In this document: positions 12,863-27,147 of the stretch, piece by piece | Position numbering within the stretch: position 1 is the first letter of the stretch | How the letters are laid out: each line of letters starts with the position of its first letter | DNA from: Epiperipatus broadwayi | Lineage: Eukaryota; Onychophora; Udeonychophora; Euonychophora; Peripatidae | Length of the DNA: 64,000 nt | Direction: 5' to 3' | NCBI GenBank assembly: GCA_028023455.1 | Contig: JAQFVV010012419.1 | Location: 1,500,501-1,564,500 of the forward strand | The notes under the pieces: model-generated | Database searches by the model: none | Told to the model about the DNA's origin: nothing | Seen by the model: only the letters and a program-made list of their open reading frames with translations | Translations under genes and position numbers: made by a program

Positions 12863-12923
12863 TAAAATTTTTAATTATTTAGTTACTATATTTATAAATA
12901 TTCATTTATATAATTACATATAT

Positions 12924-13947
12924 ATATATATATATATATTAATAATATATTGATAAAAGTTGCTACTAGCTGTGAATTCCAATGTCCAACAAAATAAGAG
13001 AGAAGGAAGAATAAAAACTGAAATACCATCTACCTATGTAAAGATTAATGAAATTAGTCAAATATTTTAAAATCTGACAATGAGATAATGATTACATTTC
13101 AAAAAAATTAAAAATCAGTTATCTTCAGATTTAATTTTAAATAAATAATAGTGATTTATCAATAAATAATAAACCAGGCTTTCATTGTGGATTGCTAAAT
13201 GGAGACCTCATATTTCATAAACACACATTTTTGCAGAATAATTAAGCCATATAACTCAAAATTCAAATATACTCAGTGGTATAATAAAGATGTTTAACAT
13301 ATTTAGAAAAAAATTGAGAACATAACTTTTATTTACCTTTTATTTAATTAGTTTTTATATTGCATGCATAAGAAATAGAGAAATAATATAAACAATAAGA
13401 ATATTCTATGAATAGTTCTTTTTTTAATATATAATCTACAACAAAGTGCTAAAATTTCATCTTTTTTTTATAATTTTAGATATCAATCATGAATTAATCT
13501 TGTACTTACCTTAATTTTACATCCGTTATTATGTCACTTATATATATATATTACAAAGTATTTTTATATCCATAAATATTTTCATTTAATTCTTAATCAT
13601 TTTTTAAAAAACCTGATATTTTTACTTTAACTTTTATAATATCATATTTCATAAAATAAAGATATAACAAAGACATATAAATTAGAAAAAAAAATGCAAG
13701 GATTTTAGAACAATATCATAACAAATATATTTGAGATTTATTGTAAATTAATTAACATACATAAAGACAACTACATGTATTCAAGGTATAAAGAATTTAA
13801 AACTAAAAGTACCCAAACATTTTTTTTTTTGTTTTTAAGTGTTAAAAAATTACCATTATGATTCTTGGATAAACATACACTCAGAAATAAAATATTAAAA
13901 CCAGGAAGTTTGCAAATCGAAAACTTATCAAAATATTGAATCGTCTT
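12924..13947. other. AT-rich non-coding stretch, nothing recognised
   Basis: Only poly-A/T and TATATA runs were seen. Confidence 0.6.
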
Positions 13948-14063
13948 GCGTTGGTGGTCGAGAGGTCAGCGCGATTGACTTGCACTTGCAGGCAGTTGCC
14001 CGGGTTGCGGGTTCGCGTCCCGGCCGATGCTATGACACTTAAAAAAAATAAAATAAAATAAAG
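13948..14063 (+). mobile_element. tRNA-derived SINE (or retroposed tRNA pseudogene)
   Basis: A GC-rich island in AT-rich DNA. The first 83 nt can be drawn as a type II tRNA (Ser/Leu-like length): acceptor strands GCGTTGG (13948-13954) and CCGATGC (14024-14030) pair with wobbles, an A-box-like TGGTCGAGAGGTCAG follows at about 13955, and a B-box GGTTCGCGTCC lies at 14010-14020 with four of five T-stem pairs. No encoded CCA follows. Instead there is TATGACACTT and an A-rich tail (AAAAAAAATAAAATAAAATA). The A-rich tail and lack of a clean anticodon arm favour a SINE head over a functional tRNA gene. An internal RNA polymerase III promoter is implied by the boxes. Only one clear copy occurs here, so family status is inferred. 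Confidence 0.65.
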
Positions 14064-17000
14064 ACTGGAAAAATATTTTTATGTAATTACCAAAATCAAT
14101 ATCTTTATGTAATATTGTTTTATAATTTATTTCAAGTTATGTTAAATACTAAATTACCTATTGCCATTGTTAGTTTTATTTTTAGATTTGAAGAAATAAA
14201 TAACATTAAACTTTTGAGAACATCATTAATCTTTATATATTCAAGATAACACAGAGAATTTGTATTTTATGTGCACTAAAATTGTAATGATGTAATTTTA
14301 TCTAGAAGAATGAGAATATATTTATTGTTAATTCTGTTATTTTATAAAACAAACTGCGGGAAAAAAAATCATATCATTTGATAAAGAAGTTTTTTTTCCA
14401 TTGTTAAAATCTTATTTTTCTTGCATAGGTAGACCAATATATTTAAATTTATATTTTAATTTTAGAAAATATTTCTTCGTATTGTTTTTTTTTTTTTTTT
14501 AGCATTTAGTCTAAAAAGTTAATATTTTATTTAAAAACAGAATCATTAATGACTGATAATAGTTGGACAGAATCTGTTTTATTATTTTTTTTTTCAGTTT
14601 TACTTCGGATGAATCATTATTAAAAGAACTTGAGTTAATTAGATAAGTAGTTCAAAGGTCAAGACAAGTCTTAAAAATAATATATTTTACTGGTAGTTTT
14701 ATTATCATTAATCAATATATTTTTTATCATATATAAAATACTAATAAAAAAGATAGTGAGAATAGGATACATTTCATACCATTTCAGTATATACATATAT
14801 AGAATTAATGATGTCGTGGTAGTGAATTTCTCTGCTATATCTACTACCTAGATTCAATTTTCAATCTATAATAAGACTTTTTTTAGGTAGATGCCATAGC
14901 CGATGATATAATTATTCATTACTGAGTGGGAGATAGATTGACTAAAGAGAAAAACAATGATGAAAAAATAAACCATCAATGATAAGCCTGGCGAATTCCA
15001 TCTACTTCTTTACTATTCCTCTATGAAGAGCTATTATAAAGTGTTTCATCTGAATAAAATTATCTTAATCGGTTTTGGTTTCAACTTCTTTTTTATTTGA
15101 AAGACCCTAGTGAGAACTTCTTTTACATTTGCAGCATAGTTCTTATACATCTTATATTGATAATCTTTACATTATTAATCACTAATGTAAGCTTTCAAAT
15201 AATAGATATTCTAAAAAATAATATTTGAATTTTGCAAAATATGCCAATAAAGTATTAAATGCAGTTCTTAACTATAACAAGGGCACTTTTCATTTTTGGA
15301 CATAAAGTTGTCTTTTCATAAAAATGATAGAAATAAATATTTCTTTGAATTCTATTTTTAAATAGAAATGAATCTTTGTTTAGACATCATTAAAAAATAA
15401 AAATTATGCCTTAAAATTTCAAATTAAATTTTTATTATTAAAATTTTACAAAAATTTCTTTGCCTCACTCTAAGCTTTTACACAAACACATTCATACAAA
15501 ATCTAATTGTAGTCATAAAAGTTTTTTGTTTAAATATATGTTTTAAAATTGATTTGCATAAATAAGGGTTCTATGTCAATAAATTATGGAAAATAATATT
15601 TTTTTCTTTTCAAAAAGTTCATTGAAAAATTGCATTAAGATCTCTTGAGATTTTAGTTTGAATAAATAACTTTAATAAATGATTTTTACACAAAAAACAC
15701 TGCATATAGTAAATTAACATCATAGAATACCAGAAAATAGTGGAAAAAAGCTGAAAAGGTTAACAGTGTCTTCATAATTCCCAAAACACCACAAAATAAG
15801 CAATTTTGTAGGCTATTAAATCAGAACACCTTAAATAAACCAAGTATGCTTTTGATGCAGTAACCCTACATATTTATGGTTATCACCAAAGAGAAAACAA
15901 ACTACAGTACTTCAGTATTGAAAATTAAGAAAAAAAACTTTTTTGCATATTTGAATCCTACTGAATCTCTGATCATCACATATTTATTTTATGCAATAAA
16001 CCAATTCTCTTTAACATTTTGCTTTCTATTATTTATTTTTTCACAAATCATATCAACAATATCAGAAAAAACATGATTCTATTCCATTTCATGATTGCAA
16101 AGATGTATTTGTTAAATTAAATTTAGATTTTTTATGCATAAGTGAAGGTACGTGGAAATAAGCTCAATGTTTGATTTAGGATGCTTATAAATTTGAATAG
16201 GTTGCTTAATAAAGTAAAAAATAAAAAAGGTAAATTGTATTAGTATAATGTTATATATACAGTGGGGTACAAGCAGTTGGATTGCTCATATATATATATA
16301 TATCATAATGGTCCAAAAGAAAGTGAAATGAGTCTTATTCTAATCTGCATTACAAGGACGCCATCTAGGCATTTGAACCTAGAAAATTTATAAAGTAGGC
16401 AGATACATGCTATTAAGATCCCACTTTATTTTATATTTAGATCATTAGCCCAAGTCACTAGTTCTGTGGAGACACAGAGATAATAATATATAACTTTGTT
16501 TAATTTCATATCTTAAATATAAAAAAATAAAAGCCACTGCACATATATAATCATTTTAAATTTGAGGAATAACATTTATTATTATTTTTAATACTAACTT
16601 TTAATTAAAATTATTATTTTAAAATTTTAAATCATTCACACAGATGAATTTTATATTTATTTTAAGATTGTTGAATATGAATAAACTACATAGATTGTAT
16701 TTGAAAAGAAAATATTCTATCCCTTATTTAATCTTAGGCCAAAAGTTCACAGTCAAACTGGCATCAATCCATCTGATACATTGATGTATTCAAGGTAGCA
16801 GGAAAATATGACAGCACTAAATATGATACTGTCAGGAAGGTACATCTGAACAGTATGGTTAGAGAAGATATTGACTCTCAACCAAACAGGAATGCTACAT
16901 CTGTCAGGAAGAAGAACAATAAAAATAAAAACTCCATAGGAAGGGACTGTGTTTCAGCTTACTATCCCTTCCATAGGCAACAAGGGGGTATGTGGTGTAT

Positions 17001-18433
17001 AAATCAATCCTGCCCATAGTGGATCTCATACTACATCTACTAATTACACCAATATATCCAATCCATTGACCTAATTTAACTATGAAACAAATAACTTAAG
17101 ATTTCCCTCCCCAATTAATTAATATAACTTTACAAATCTATATAGCCATTCATGCCCGACTGAAATTTAACATTTATATAAATTCACACAGATGGATTTT
17201 ATAAAAGTTTATTGTTTAATGTCGAGTATAGATTGACTACATAAATTACACACTCAAAAACATTTCAACATAAACATAAATGATCAAAATATAAAGTCAT
17301 TGATATAATTGCAGAGGGAATTCACAAGAAACCCAATGGCATTCATCATAAGATGCCACATTGACACCAATAACTAAAAAAACATCCGAATAAATACATT
17401 TTAGATATTCAAGATAAGATATTATTATTTACCAAATGTCTATATATTTTAATCATATATGAAAATAAAAATGTAATTAGACATGAACAAATCTATGCAA
17501 GCATCTGTGCCCAACTTAAATTTAATGTATTTAATAATTTCTACAATAAATATTAATAAAATAAAATGGAAATGATTTTTAGCAAACTTAAATGTAAAAA
17601 AAAATTAAACAATAATTGATTTGGAAAAGTCACATTATAGTTCATTTTACAAAAATTAGATTTAGCTTGTTTATTAAACTTATAGCTTGTTTATTAAACT
17701 TGTCAAATCTTGACAAAAGTTCTTAATTACTTTTAAATTTTAAAATTGTTCAGTTCAATAGCTTACAGTAGAAGAGTCATGGTTCTTGGTGTCAATTCCC
17801 ATGATGTCCCCATTGGAAGACCAGTCTGATGTTCTGGAGGTGGCCTTAGCTGGTTCCATTCTGGTATCACAGTCATTTCATTTTTTAAAATAGAGAGAGA
17901 GGGGGGGTGGTATGTGTGTCCTATCACACCTCTCAAAAACATTCAAGCTGGAACTGTCTGGCACTGTTTTTAATTTCAATATTTTTCCTTTTATAATCAT
18001 CCTCTGGATTCAATGAACAAAATGTCACTAATCCATCATTTTCATTGGGATCTGAGCTGAGGCTTGGTGCTTCCATTGGTCAAGCTAATTCTTTTTATTC
18101 TCTTATCTATATCTAATCCTCTGACTTTTTAATTATATAAGAGCCCCAAGGGCTAGTTTGCTTTTCAATTAATTTATAAAACAATCATTTTCATTTACAA
18201 AAATATTTTATCTTTTTCTTATACTTTTCTAAAAAAAGTAAGTTCAAATACCTTTTTTTTTATTTAAAAAAGAAATAATTTTTAAAGTTTTGCATCTGTG
18301 CGAATATGTATACATATACATGTTTAACAACTCTTTAATTTTTTTAGCTTTTAGTTTTTAATAAATTTATTTTTATTTGTGAACTTAAAAGTTTTTATTT
18401 GAAATTAATGTAATGGCATATTTATATACCGTT

Positions 18434-18466
<33 letters not shown>
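14064..18466. other. AT-rich non-coding stretch, nothing recognised
   Basis: Two patches are less AT-rich (16740-17110 and 17770-18080) and look like old repeats, but I cannot assign them. The first holds a short imperfect hairpin, CCATAGGAAGGGA and TCCCTTCCATAGG. A direct duplication of TAGCTTGTTTATTAAACTT sits near 17660-17700. The (TA)n run at 18438-18466 abuts the next foldback. Confidence 0.5.
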
Positions 18467-18471
<5 letters not shown>

Positions 18472-18606
18472 CAAAAAAACAACTTATAAATCCAATAAAT
18501 AATACTATATTTCAACCAGAGGACTGGGTTTTTTTTTGATGAAAACCAGTCCTCTGGTTGAAATATAATATTATTTATTGGATTTATAAGTCTTTTTTTG
18601 TTTTTA
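18467..18606. repeat. Foldback of a PLE-type tail with hammerhead-like core
   Basis: Arms from AACTTATAAATCCAATAAAT and from ATTTATTGGATTTATAAG form a near-perfect inverted repeat of about 55 bp each around a T-rich centre. Each arm carries CCAGTCCTCTGGTTGAAAT or its complement. The right arm reads TTGATGAAAACCAGTCC then CTGGTTGAAATAT, closely matching the tail motif at 45307-45338. The sequence after the right arm (TTTCCTTTGGTTAGTTTGTT) resembles TTTCCTTTAGTTAGTTCGTA downstream of that motif, tying both to one PLE-tail family. (TA)n lies on both sides. Confidence 0.65.
18531..18575 (+). ncRNA. Degenerate hammerhead-like core (PLE-tail type)
   Basis: TTGATGA (18536-18542; expected CTGATGA), a stem II AACCAG/CTGGTT with a TCCT loop, then GAAA (18560-18563). 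C3 is changed to T and no stem I is apparent, so it is probably inactive. It is of interest as a copy of the better-preserved motif at 45.3 kb. Confidence 0.45.
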
Positions 18607-18630
18607 TATGTATTTCCTTTGGTTAGTTTG

Positions 18631-18631
<1 letters not shown>

Positions 18632-18674
<43 letters not shown>
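18632..18674. repeat. (TA)n microsatellite
   Basis: An uninterrupted TA run that directly borders the ribozyme repeat array. Confidence 0.9.
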
Positions 18675-18676
<2 letters not shown>

Positions 18677-18766
18677 CAATAGATGGCATTATACCAAAAA
18701 CACCTTCAAGTGTTTGTTTACATAAATGTCAGAGTGAGTATTTCACTATCTCTAACTTAATTTCCA

Positions 18767-18810
18767 CCTTCAGATCATGATTTCAAGCTATTTGCTATCG
18801 TCAGTGAAGG
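18767..18810 (-). ncRNA. Hammerhead ribozyme-like motif, unit 1
   Basis: Read on the minus strand: stem I CCTTCA, core CTGACGA (fits CUGANGA), short stem II AGC/GCT with an AAATA loop and a U-U at its base, core GAAA, self-complementary stem III ATCATGAT, cleavage base C (position 18773), then stem I closing strand TGAAGG. Stem I pairs perfectly over 6 bp. The layout is a type I hammerhead with a short stem III. The weak point is stem II, only 3 bp. Confidence 0.7.
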
Positions 18811-19164
18811 ACAGGATTAAGAAACTAGATCTACAACAAACTCTGAGCGTTTAAGAAACAGTTTCTATTCAGCTTGCAAGTGTGAATCTTTTAGACATGT
18901 AATGTCTTCAAACTCAGCATAGCATGCCAGATAGCTACATGGGTCTGATATCAGTTCAGTATCACAACATAGTAGAAGTCTCTGCAATATATATCATTGC
19001 AAGAAAGACCTCAAAGGTACATTTATGAAAAACAAAAAACACAAGTTAAAAACTTGCATACGCTTGTATTTATGACAATAGATGGCATTATACCAAAACA
19101 CCTTCAAGCATTTGTTTACATAAATGTCAGAGCGATTATTTCACTATCTCTAACTTAATTTCCA

Positions 19165-19208
19165 CCTTCAGATCATGATTTCAAGCTATTTGCTATCATC
19201 AGTGAAGG
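19165..19208 (-). ncRNA. Hammerhead ribozyme-like motif, unit 2
   Basis: Same layout as unit 1 but with the canonical core CTGATGA (read on the minus strand). Stem I CCTTCA/TGAAGG is perfect, GAAA and stem III ATCATGAT are conserved, and the predicted cleavage lies between 19171 and 19170. Together with unit 1 a minus-strand transcript would release a 398-nt monomer (18773-19170). Confidence 0.72.
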
Positions 19209-19801
19209 ACAGGATTAAGAAACTAGATCTAAAACACAAACTCTGAGCATTTAAGAGACAGTTTCTATTCAGCTTGCAAGCATGAATCTTTTAGACACGT
19301 AATGTCTTCAAACTCAGCATGGCATGCCAGATAGCTACATGGGTCTGATATCAGTTCAGCATCACCACATAGTAGAAGTCTCTGCAATATATATCATTGC
19401 AAGAAAGACCTCAAAGGTACACTTATGAAAAACAAAAAACACAAGTTAAAAACTTGCATACGCTTGTATTTATGACAATAGATGGCGTTATACCAAAAAC
19501 ACCTTCAAGCATTTGTTTACATAAACGTCAGAGCGAGTAAATACAAGCGTATCCAAGTTTTTAACTTGTGTTTTTTGTTTTTCATAAATGTATCTTTGAG
19601 GTCTTTCTTGCAATGATATATATTGCAGAGACTTCTACTATGTGGTGATGCTGAACTGATATCAGACCGATGTAGCTATCTGGCATGCTATGCTGAGTTT
19701 GAAGACATTACATGTCTAAAAGATTCACGCTTGCAAGCTGAATAGAAACTGTTTCTTAAACGCTCAGAGTTTGTGTTTTAGATCTAGTTTCTTAATCCTG
19801 T

Positions 19802-19845
19802 CCTTCACTGACGATAGAAAATAGCTTGAAATCATGATCTGAAGG
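19802..19845 (+). ncRNA. Hammerhead ribozyme-like motif, inverted unit
   Basis: On the plus strand: CCTTCA, CTGACGA, a 13-nt stem II region with a G-to-A-type change that weakens AGC/GCT pairing, GAAA, TCATGATC, TGAAGG. Core and stems I and III are intact; stem II is poorer than in the direct units. Confidence 0.6.
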
Positions 19846-19985
19846 TGGAAATTAAGTTAGAGATAGTGAAATACTTGCTCTGATGTTTATGTAAACAAAC
19901 ACTTGAAGGTGTTTTTGGTATAACGCCATCTATTGTCATAAATACAAGCATATGCAAGTTTTTAACTTGTGTTTTTTGTTTTTCA

Positions 19986-21241
19986 TATATATATACAACT
20001 GCTACAGACAGTTCAGGTAGGTTAGATAAGTAGCTATATTTAAAAAAATTAAATTAGATTATTTTCTAAATATAATTCTGATATTATAGGTGGTAGGGGT
20101 TCAAACTCAGTATATAGAAACCTATAAAGATATATTTGATATTTTGAATTCATTGTAAGATAAATTAAATATAACATGATACAATAAATTGTTTAAAAGT
20201 TATTAATTTTTGTTTATTATATTTAAATAATACTTTGGAGATAGAATAGTTTAATTATAGCAATAAATATTTTATATTATAGGTTTAACATAATTATTTT
20301 TGTTTACAATATTATTTAAATGATAGTTAATTTAATATTAGTTTAGAATGTGCTGAAAGCATCACCTGGTTAGAGGTGATTGTATAAATATGTGAGCTTT
20401 CAAAAAGTATGGAAAAACCCTTTAATTTTAATTTATTAACAAAAATTTGATACATAATAAAGTGTGGCAAATATTCAGTCTAGAGATAATATTAGAAAAA
20501 TACAAATTAAAATTATTATTTCATTTATATGTAATATTTTATTTTGAATCAATTTTAGGTCATTAAAATATTAAAAGTTGTTTTACAGGGATATTTATTT
20601 TTTAGATAAAAATATTTAATATTTAAAGTACTAAATAATTTGATATTTAATATTGATGATGACTCATAATTCTAAAACTTAATTTTAAAAATGATATTGA
20701 TGTAGCTATGCAAATTAGCAGATTTTTATAAGCAGTATTGACCAGTAAAATTATTGAAATAAGAACAGTATAAAAACAAAGACTGAGGCCAGTCTAGACA
20801 GATTTTTGCAGATTTTTTTCAGATTCTTAATGATTTACAGATTTAGATTAAAATATATTTAGTTTGAAATTTATAACTATATTTTTTATATTGTGACAGT
20901 AGTAATTTCTTTTAAATTATTATTTTACTTACAAATGTTTTGAAAAATATAATTGGAATAACTATTTAAATAATGATTCACTAAAATACCAAATTTTCTT
21001 CTCAGTCTATTCTTCTTGAAATGTAGCTTAGGACCTCAATAATTCTATGGAATATGATAGTAGTTATTTAAATATTGGGACAATGAACATCAAATGTCAA
21101 GGAATATACTACAACAAGACTGAATATTTACATAAAAACTTTATAATTTTTATGTATAGTATGCCTGGATGAGTGAACATTTTTTACAATAACTTTAATA
21201 CATTACAATAACAATAATTTATTAAAGTCAATTAATACTTA
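19986..21241. other. AT-rich non-coding stretch, nothing recognised
   Basis: A B-box-like GGGGTTCAAACTC occurs at about 20096 without a convincing A-box. Nothing else was identified. Confidence 0.5.
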
Positions 21242-21400
21242 AATAAGGTTATAACTTTAGTACATGTACCTTGAGTGCTAAATTTATTACAAAAGAGACC
21301 TCTCTTGCAATAAATTTAGCACTCAAGGTACATGTACTAAAGTTATAGCCTTAGCACTCAAGGCTCATGTACCAAGGTTATAGCCTTATTTAAATATTAT
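21242..21400. repeat. Foldback repeat with partial internal duplication
   Basis: Left arm AAGGTTATAACTTTAGTACA...GCACTCAAGGTACATGTAC in the opposite sense on the right, about 50 bp per arm around AAGAGACCTCTC. The right arm is followed by a second, slightly diverged copy of its last 40 bp (GCACTCAAGGCTCATGTACC...ATAGCCTTATTTAAAT). It looks like a MITE or hairpin repeat. No target duplication is evident. Confidence 0.7.
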
Positions 21401-25632
<4,232 letters not shown>

Positions 25633-25844
25633 CATTAATAAATTAAAACACTATGTACATATAATTAAAGGGAAATAAACTGAAGGCACAGTTTTGATTG
25701 TTCTAGGTTTTTAAAGATTGTAGACCATCTGATAAATAGAGGTTCTGGAAGATAGTTATATTATGATGAACTTCAAATCATGATGAGTACATTAATAAAA
25801 TGAGACATTTTATTGTTTATATATGTTTCTGAAAAACAATAGCC

Positions 25845-27011
25845 AATAATTATTTTATATATCATATCCTTATTTTTTCCATTGTCTGATTGGTGAATGT
25901 ATGTTTGTTTGTAAGTCTGTCAAGTGTCAAATTCACAACCAATGAAAAAACTATTATATTTGTCTACATTATGAAGAATATTTTATGAGAAGGAAGTATT
26001 TTTCCATTAATAGTTTTCCATAATGCCGTAAATTCATATATCAAATATAACAGGTATATTTACAAATTTTAATTTTAATTTAGAAGCTTAATTTGATTCT
26101 GAGCATTTTATTCAAAGCATGTAATTCTGCAATGCAAAAAAAAATAATTAAAACAATCAATTACAAAAATGTAATTTCACCATTAACAAACTGTATTACA
26201 AAAGTGACAGCTGCGTATGTTTATTAAATTTATTTATATAATAGTGAAATCTATTGTTTAATTTACATTAAATCTTAAAAAAAAATTGTTAAAGTAACCA
26301 ATTAAAAAAAATGCCTTTATAGGCCACATCCAATCTTATATATAAAATTCCTATTTTCTCTGTTGTCTGATTGGTGAATGTATGTTTGTTCATATAACTG
26401 TCACATGTCAAATCCATGACCAATGAAAATAATGTTTATGTGCATTAGAAAGAATATTTTATGCAAAGAAAGTAATCCCACCAATAGTAGTTTTCCATAA
26501 CAATTATAACAGGTATATTTAAAATTTTAAATTTTAACTTACAAACTTAATTTTATTACAAGCTTTTTATTCAAAACAAGTAATTCTGCAAAGCAAAAAA
26601 AAATTGTTGAAGCAACCGATTAAAAATAAATATTACAAAAATGACAGGGCACATTTATGGCAATTAAACTAGTGCACATCAATGAATTGTTGATATTAAC
26701 AAAAAAATACAATCTCAGATTTAAAAATAAAATAATAAGGTTCATTTACAAACAAAAAATAAATAATAAATACATATATGAATAATGCTTTTAAAAATAT
26801 ATATAATTGCATATAAATTATATGTATTCTTTATATATATTTTAATGTATTATGTAATTAATTCTGCTATTAATAAACTGTAATACAAAAATGATGATTT
26901 TGTACATTTATCATATTTATTCATATCATATTAAAATGTTTTATTTAATTTACATTAAATCTTAAAATATATTGTTAAAGCAATCAATTAAAAATGCATT
27001 CCCTTTATAGG
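25845..27011 (+). repeat. Two or more diverged direct copies of a roughly 0.5-0.7-kb AT-rich repeat
   Basis: TGTCTGATTGGTGAATGTAT occurs at about 25883 and again at about 26360. After both come TGTCAAAT...CAACC/GACCAATGAAAA, then TATAACAGGTATATTTA and TTATTCAAA...GTAATTCTGCAA at matching offsets. A downstream block (CATTAAATCTTAAAA...AAATGC...CCTTTATAGG) is also shared, ending near 26320 and 27011. The start (TATATAAAATTCCTATTTTC) recalls Helitron-like 5' ends in invertebrates, but no CTRR end with hairpin was found, so I leave the class open. Confidence 0.55.
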
Positions 27012-27061
27012 CTGAGTACATTTGGAATATATGTAAATTAATAATTCTTGACATGTAATTG

Positions 27062-27147
27062 TATAATATGTGGAAATATCTGTTTTATTGGCATTTGACA
27101 ATGATATTTCTTATATAAAAATATAACAAATATTTCCACATATTAAA
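27062..27147. repeat. Short foldback, MITE-like
   Basis: TAATATGTGGAAATAT at the left and ATATTTCCACATATTA at the right are inverted repeats of about 16 bp, extended imperfectly inward. Confidence 0.5.

Larger units (their letters stand above)
11908..12923. mobile_element. Near-palindrome of two opposed Penelope-like element tails
   Basis: Left arm 11908-12373 and right arm 12435-12923 are near-identical reverse complements separated by about 60 bp of unique sequence. Each arm holds the C-terminal GIY-YIG endonuclease of a PLE and its 3' tail, ending near the shared CCTAAGTGGATAAAATTTTT. The arms differ by scattered substitutions and a 23-bp segment present only in the right arm (about 12822-12844). 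(TA)n tracts lie outside both arms. Tail-to-tail inverted PLE copies are a known integration product of this class. Some of the symmetry could in principle be an assembly artefact, but the arm-specific differences argue against simple read duplication. Confidence 0.75.
18675..19985. mobile_element. Retrozyme-like array: about 399-bp units, two direct and one inverted, each with a hammerhead-like ribozyme
   Basis: Units begin with GACAATAGATGGC at 18675, 19074 and 19474. The first two are complete (399 and 400 bp, nearly identical). The third is truncated after about 62 bp and joined to an inverted full unit (19537-19937) plus a further partial inverted piece to 19985. Each complete unit contains the block CAGATCATGATTTCAAGC, which on the reverse strand of the unit is part of a hammerhead ribozyme. 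No ORF spans a unit. Tandem dimers of a short non-coding unit with a self-cleaving motif bounded by (TA)n are typical of animal retrozymes, which move via self-cleaved, circularised RNA. A plain ribozyme-bearing satellite or a SINE-like family such as the Schistosoma Sm-alpha repeat is the alternative. Transcription and cleavage are not shown by sequence alone. Confidence 0.7.

Noticed and set aside
14806-14910. tRNA-like SINE around TCGTGGTAGTG...AGATTCAATTTTC
   Set aside because: Possible A- and B-box remnants, but no foldable tRNA head, no A-rich tail and no second copy.
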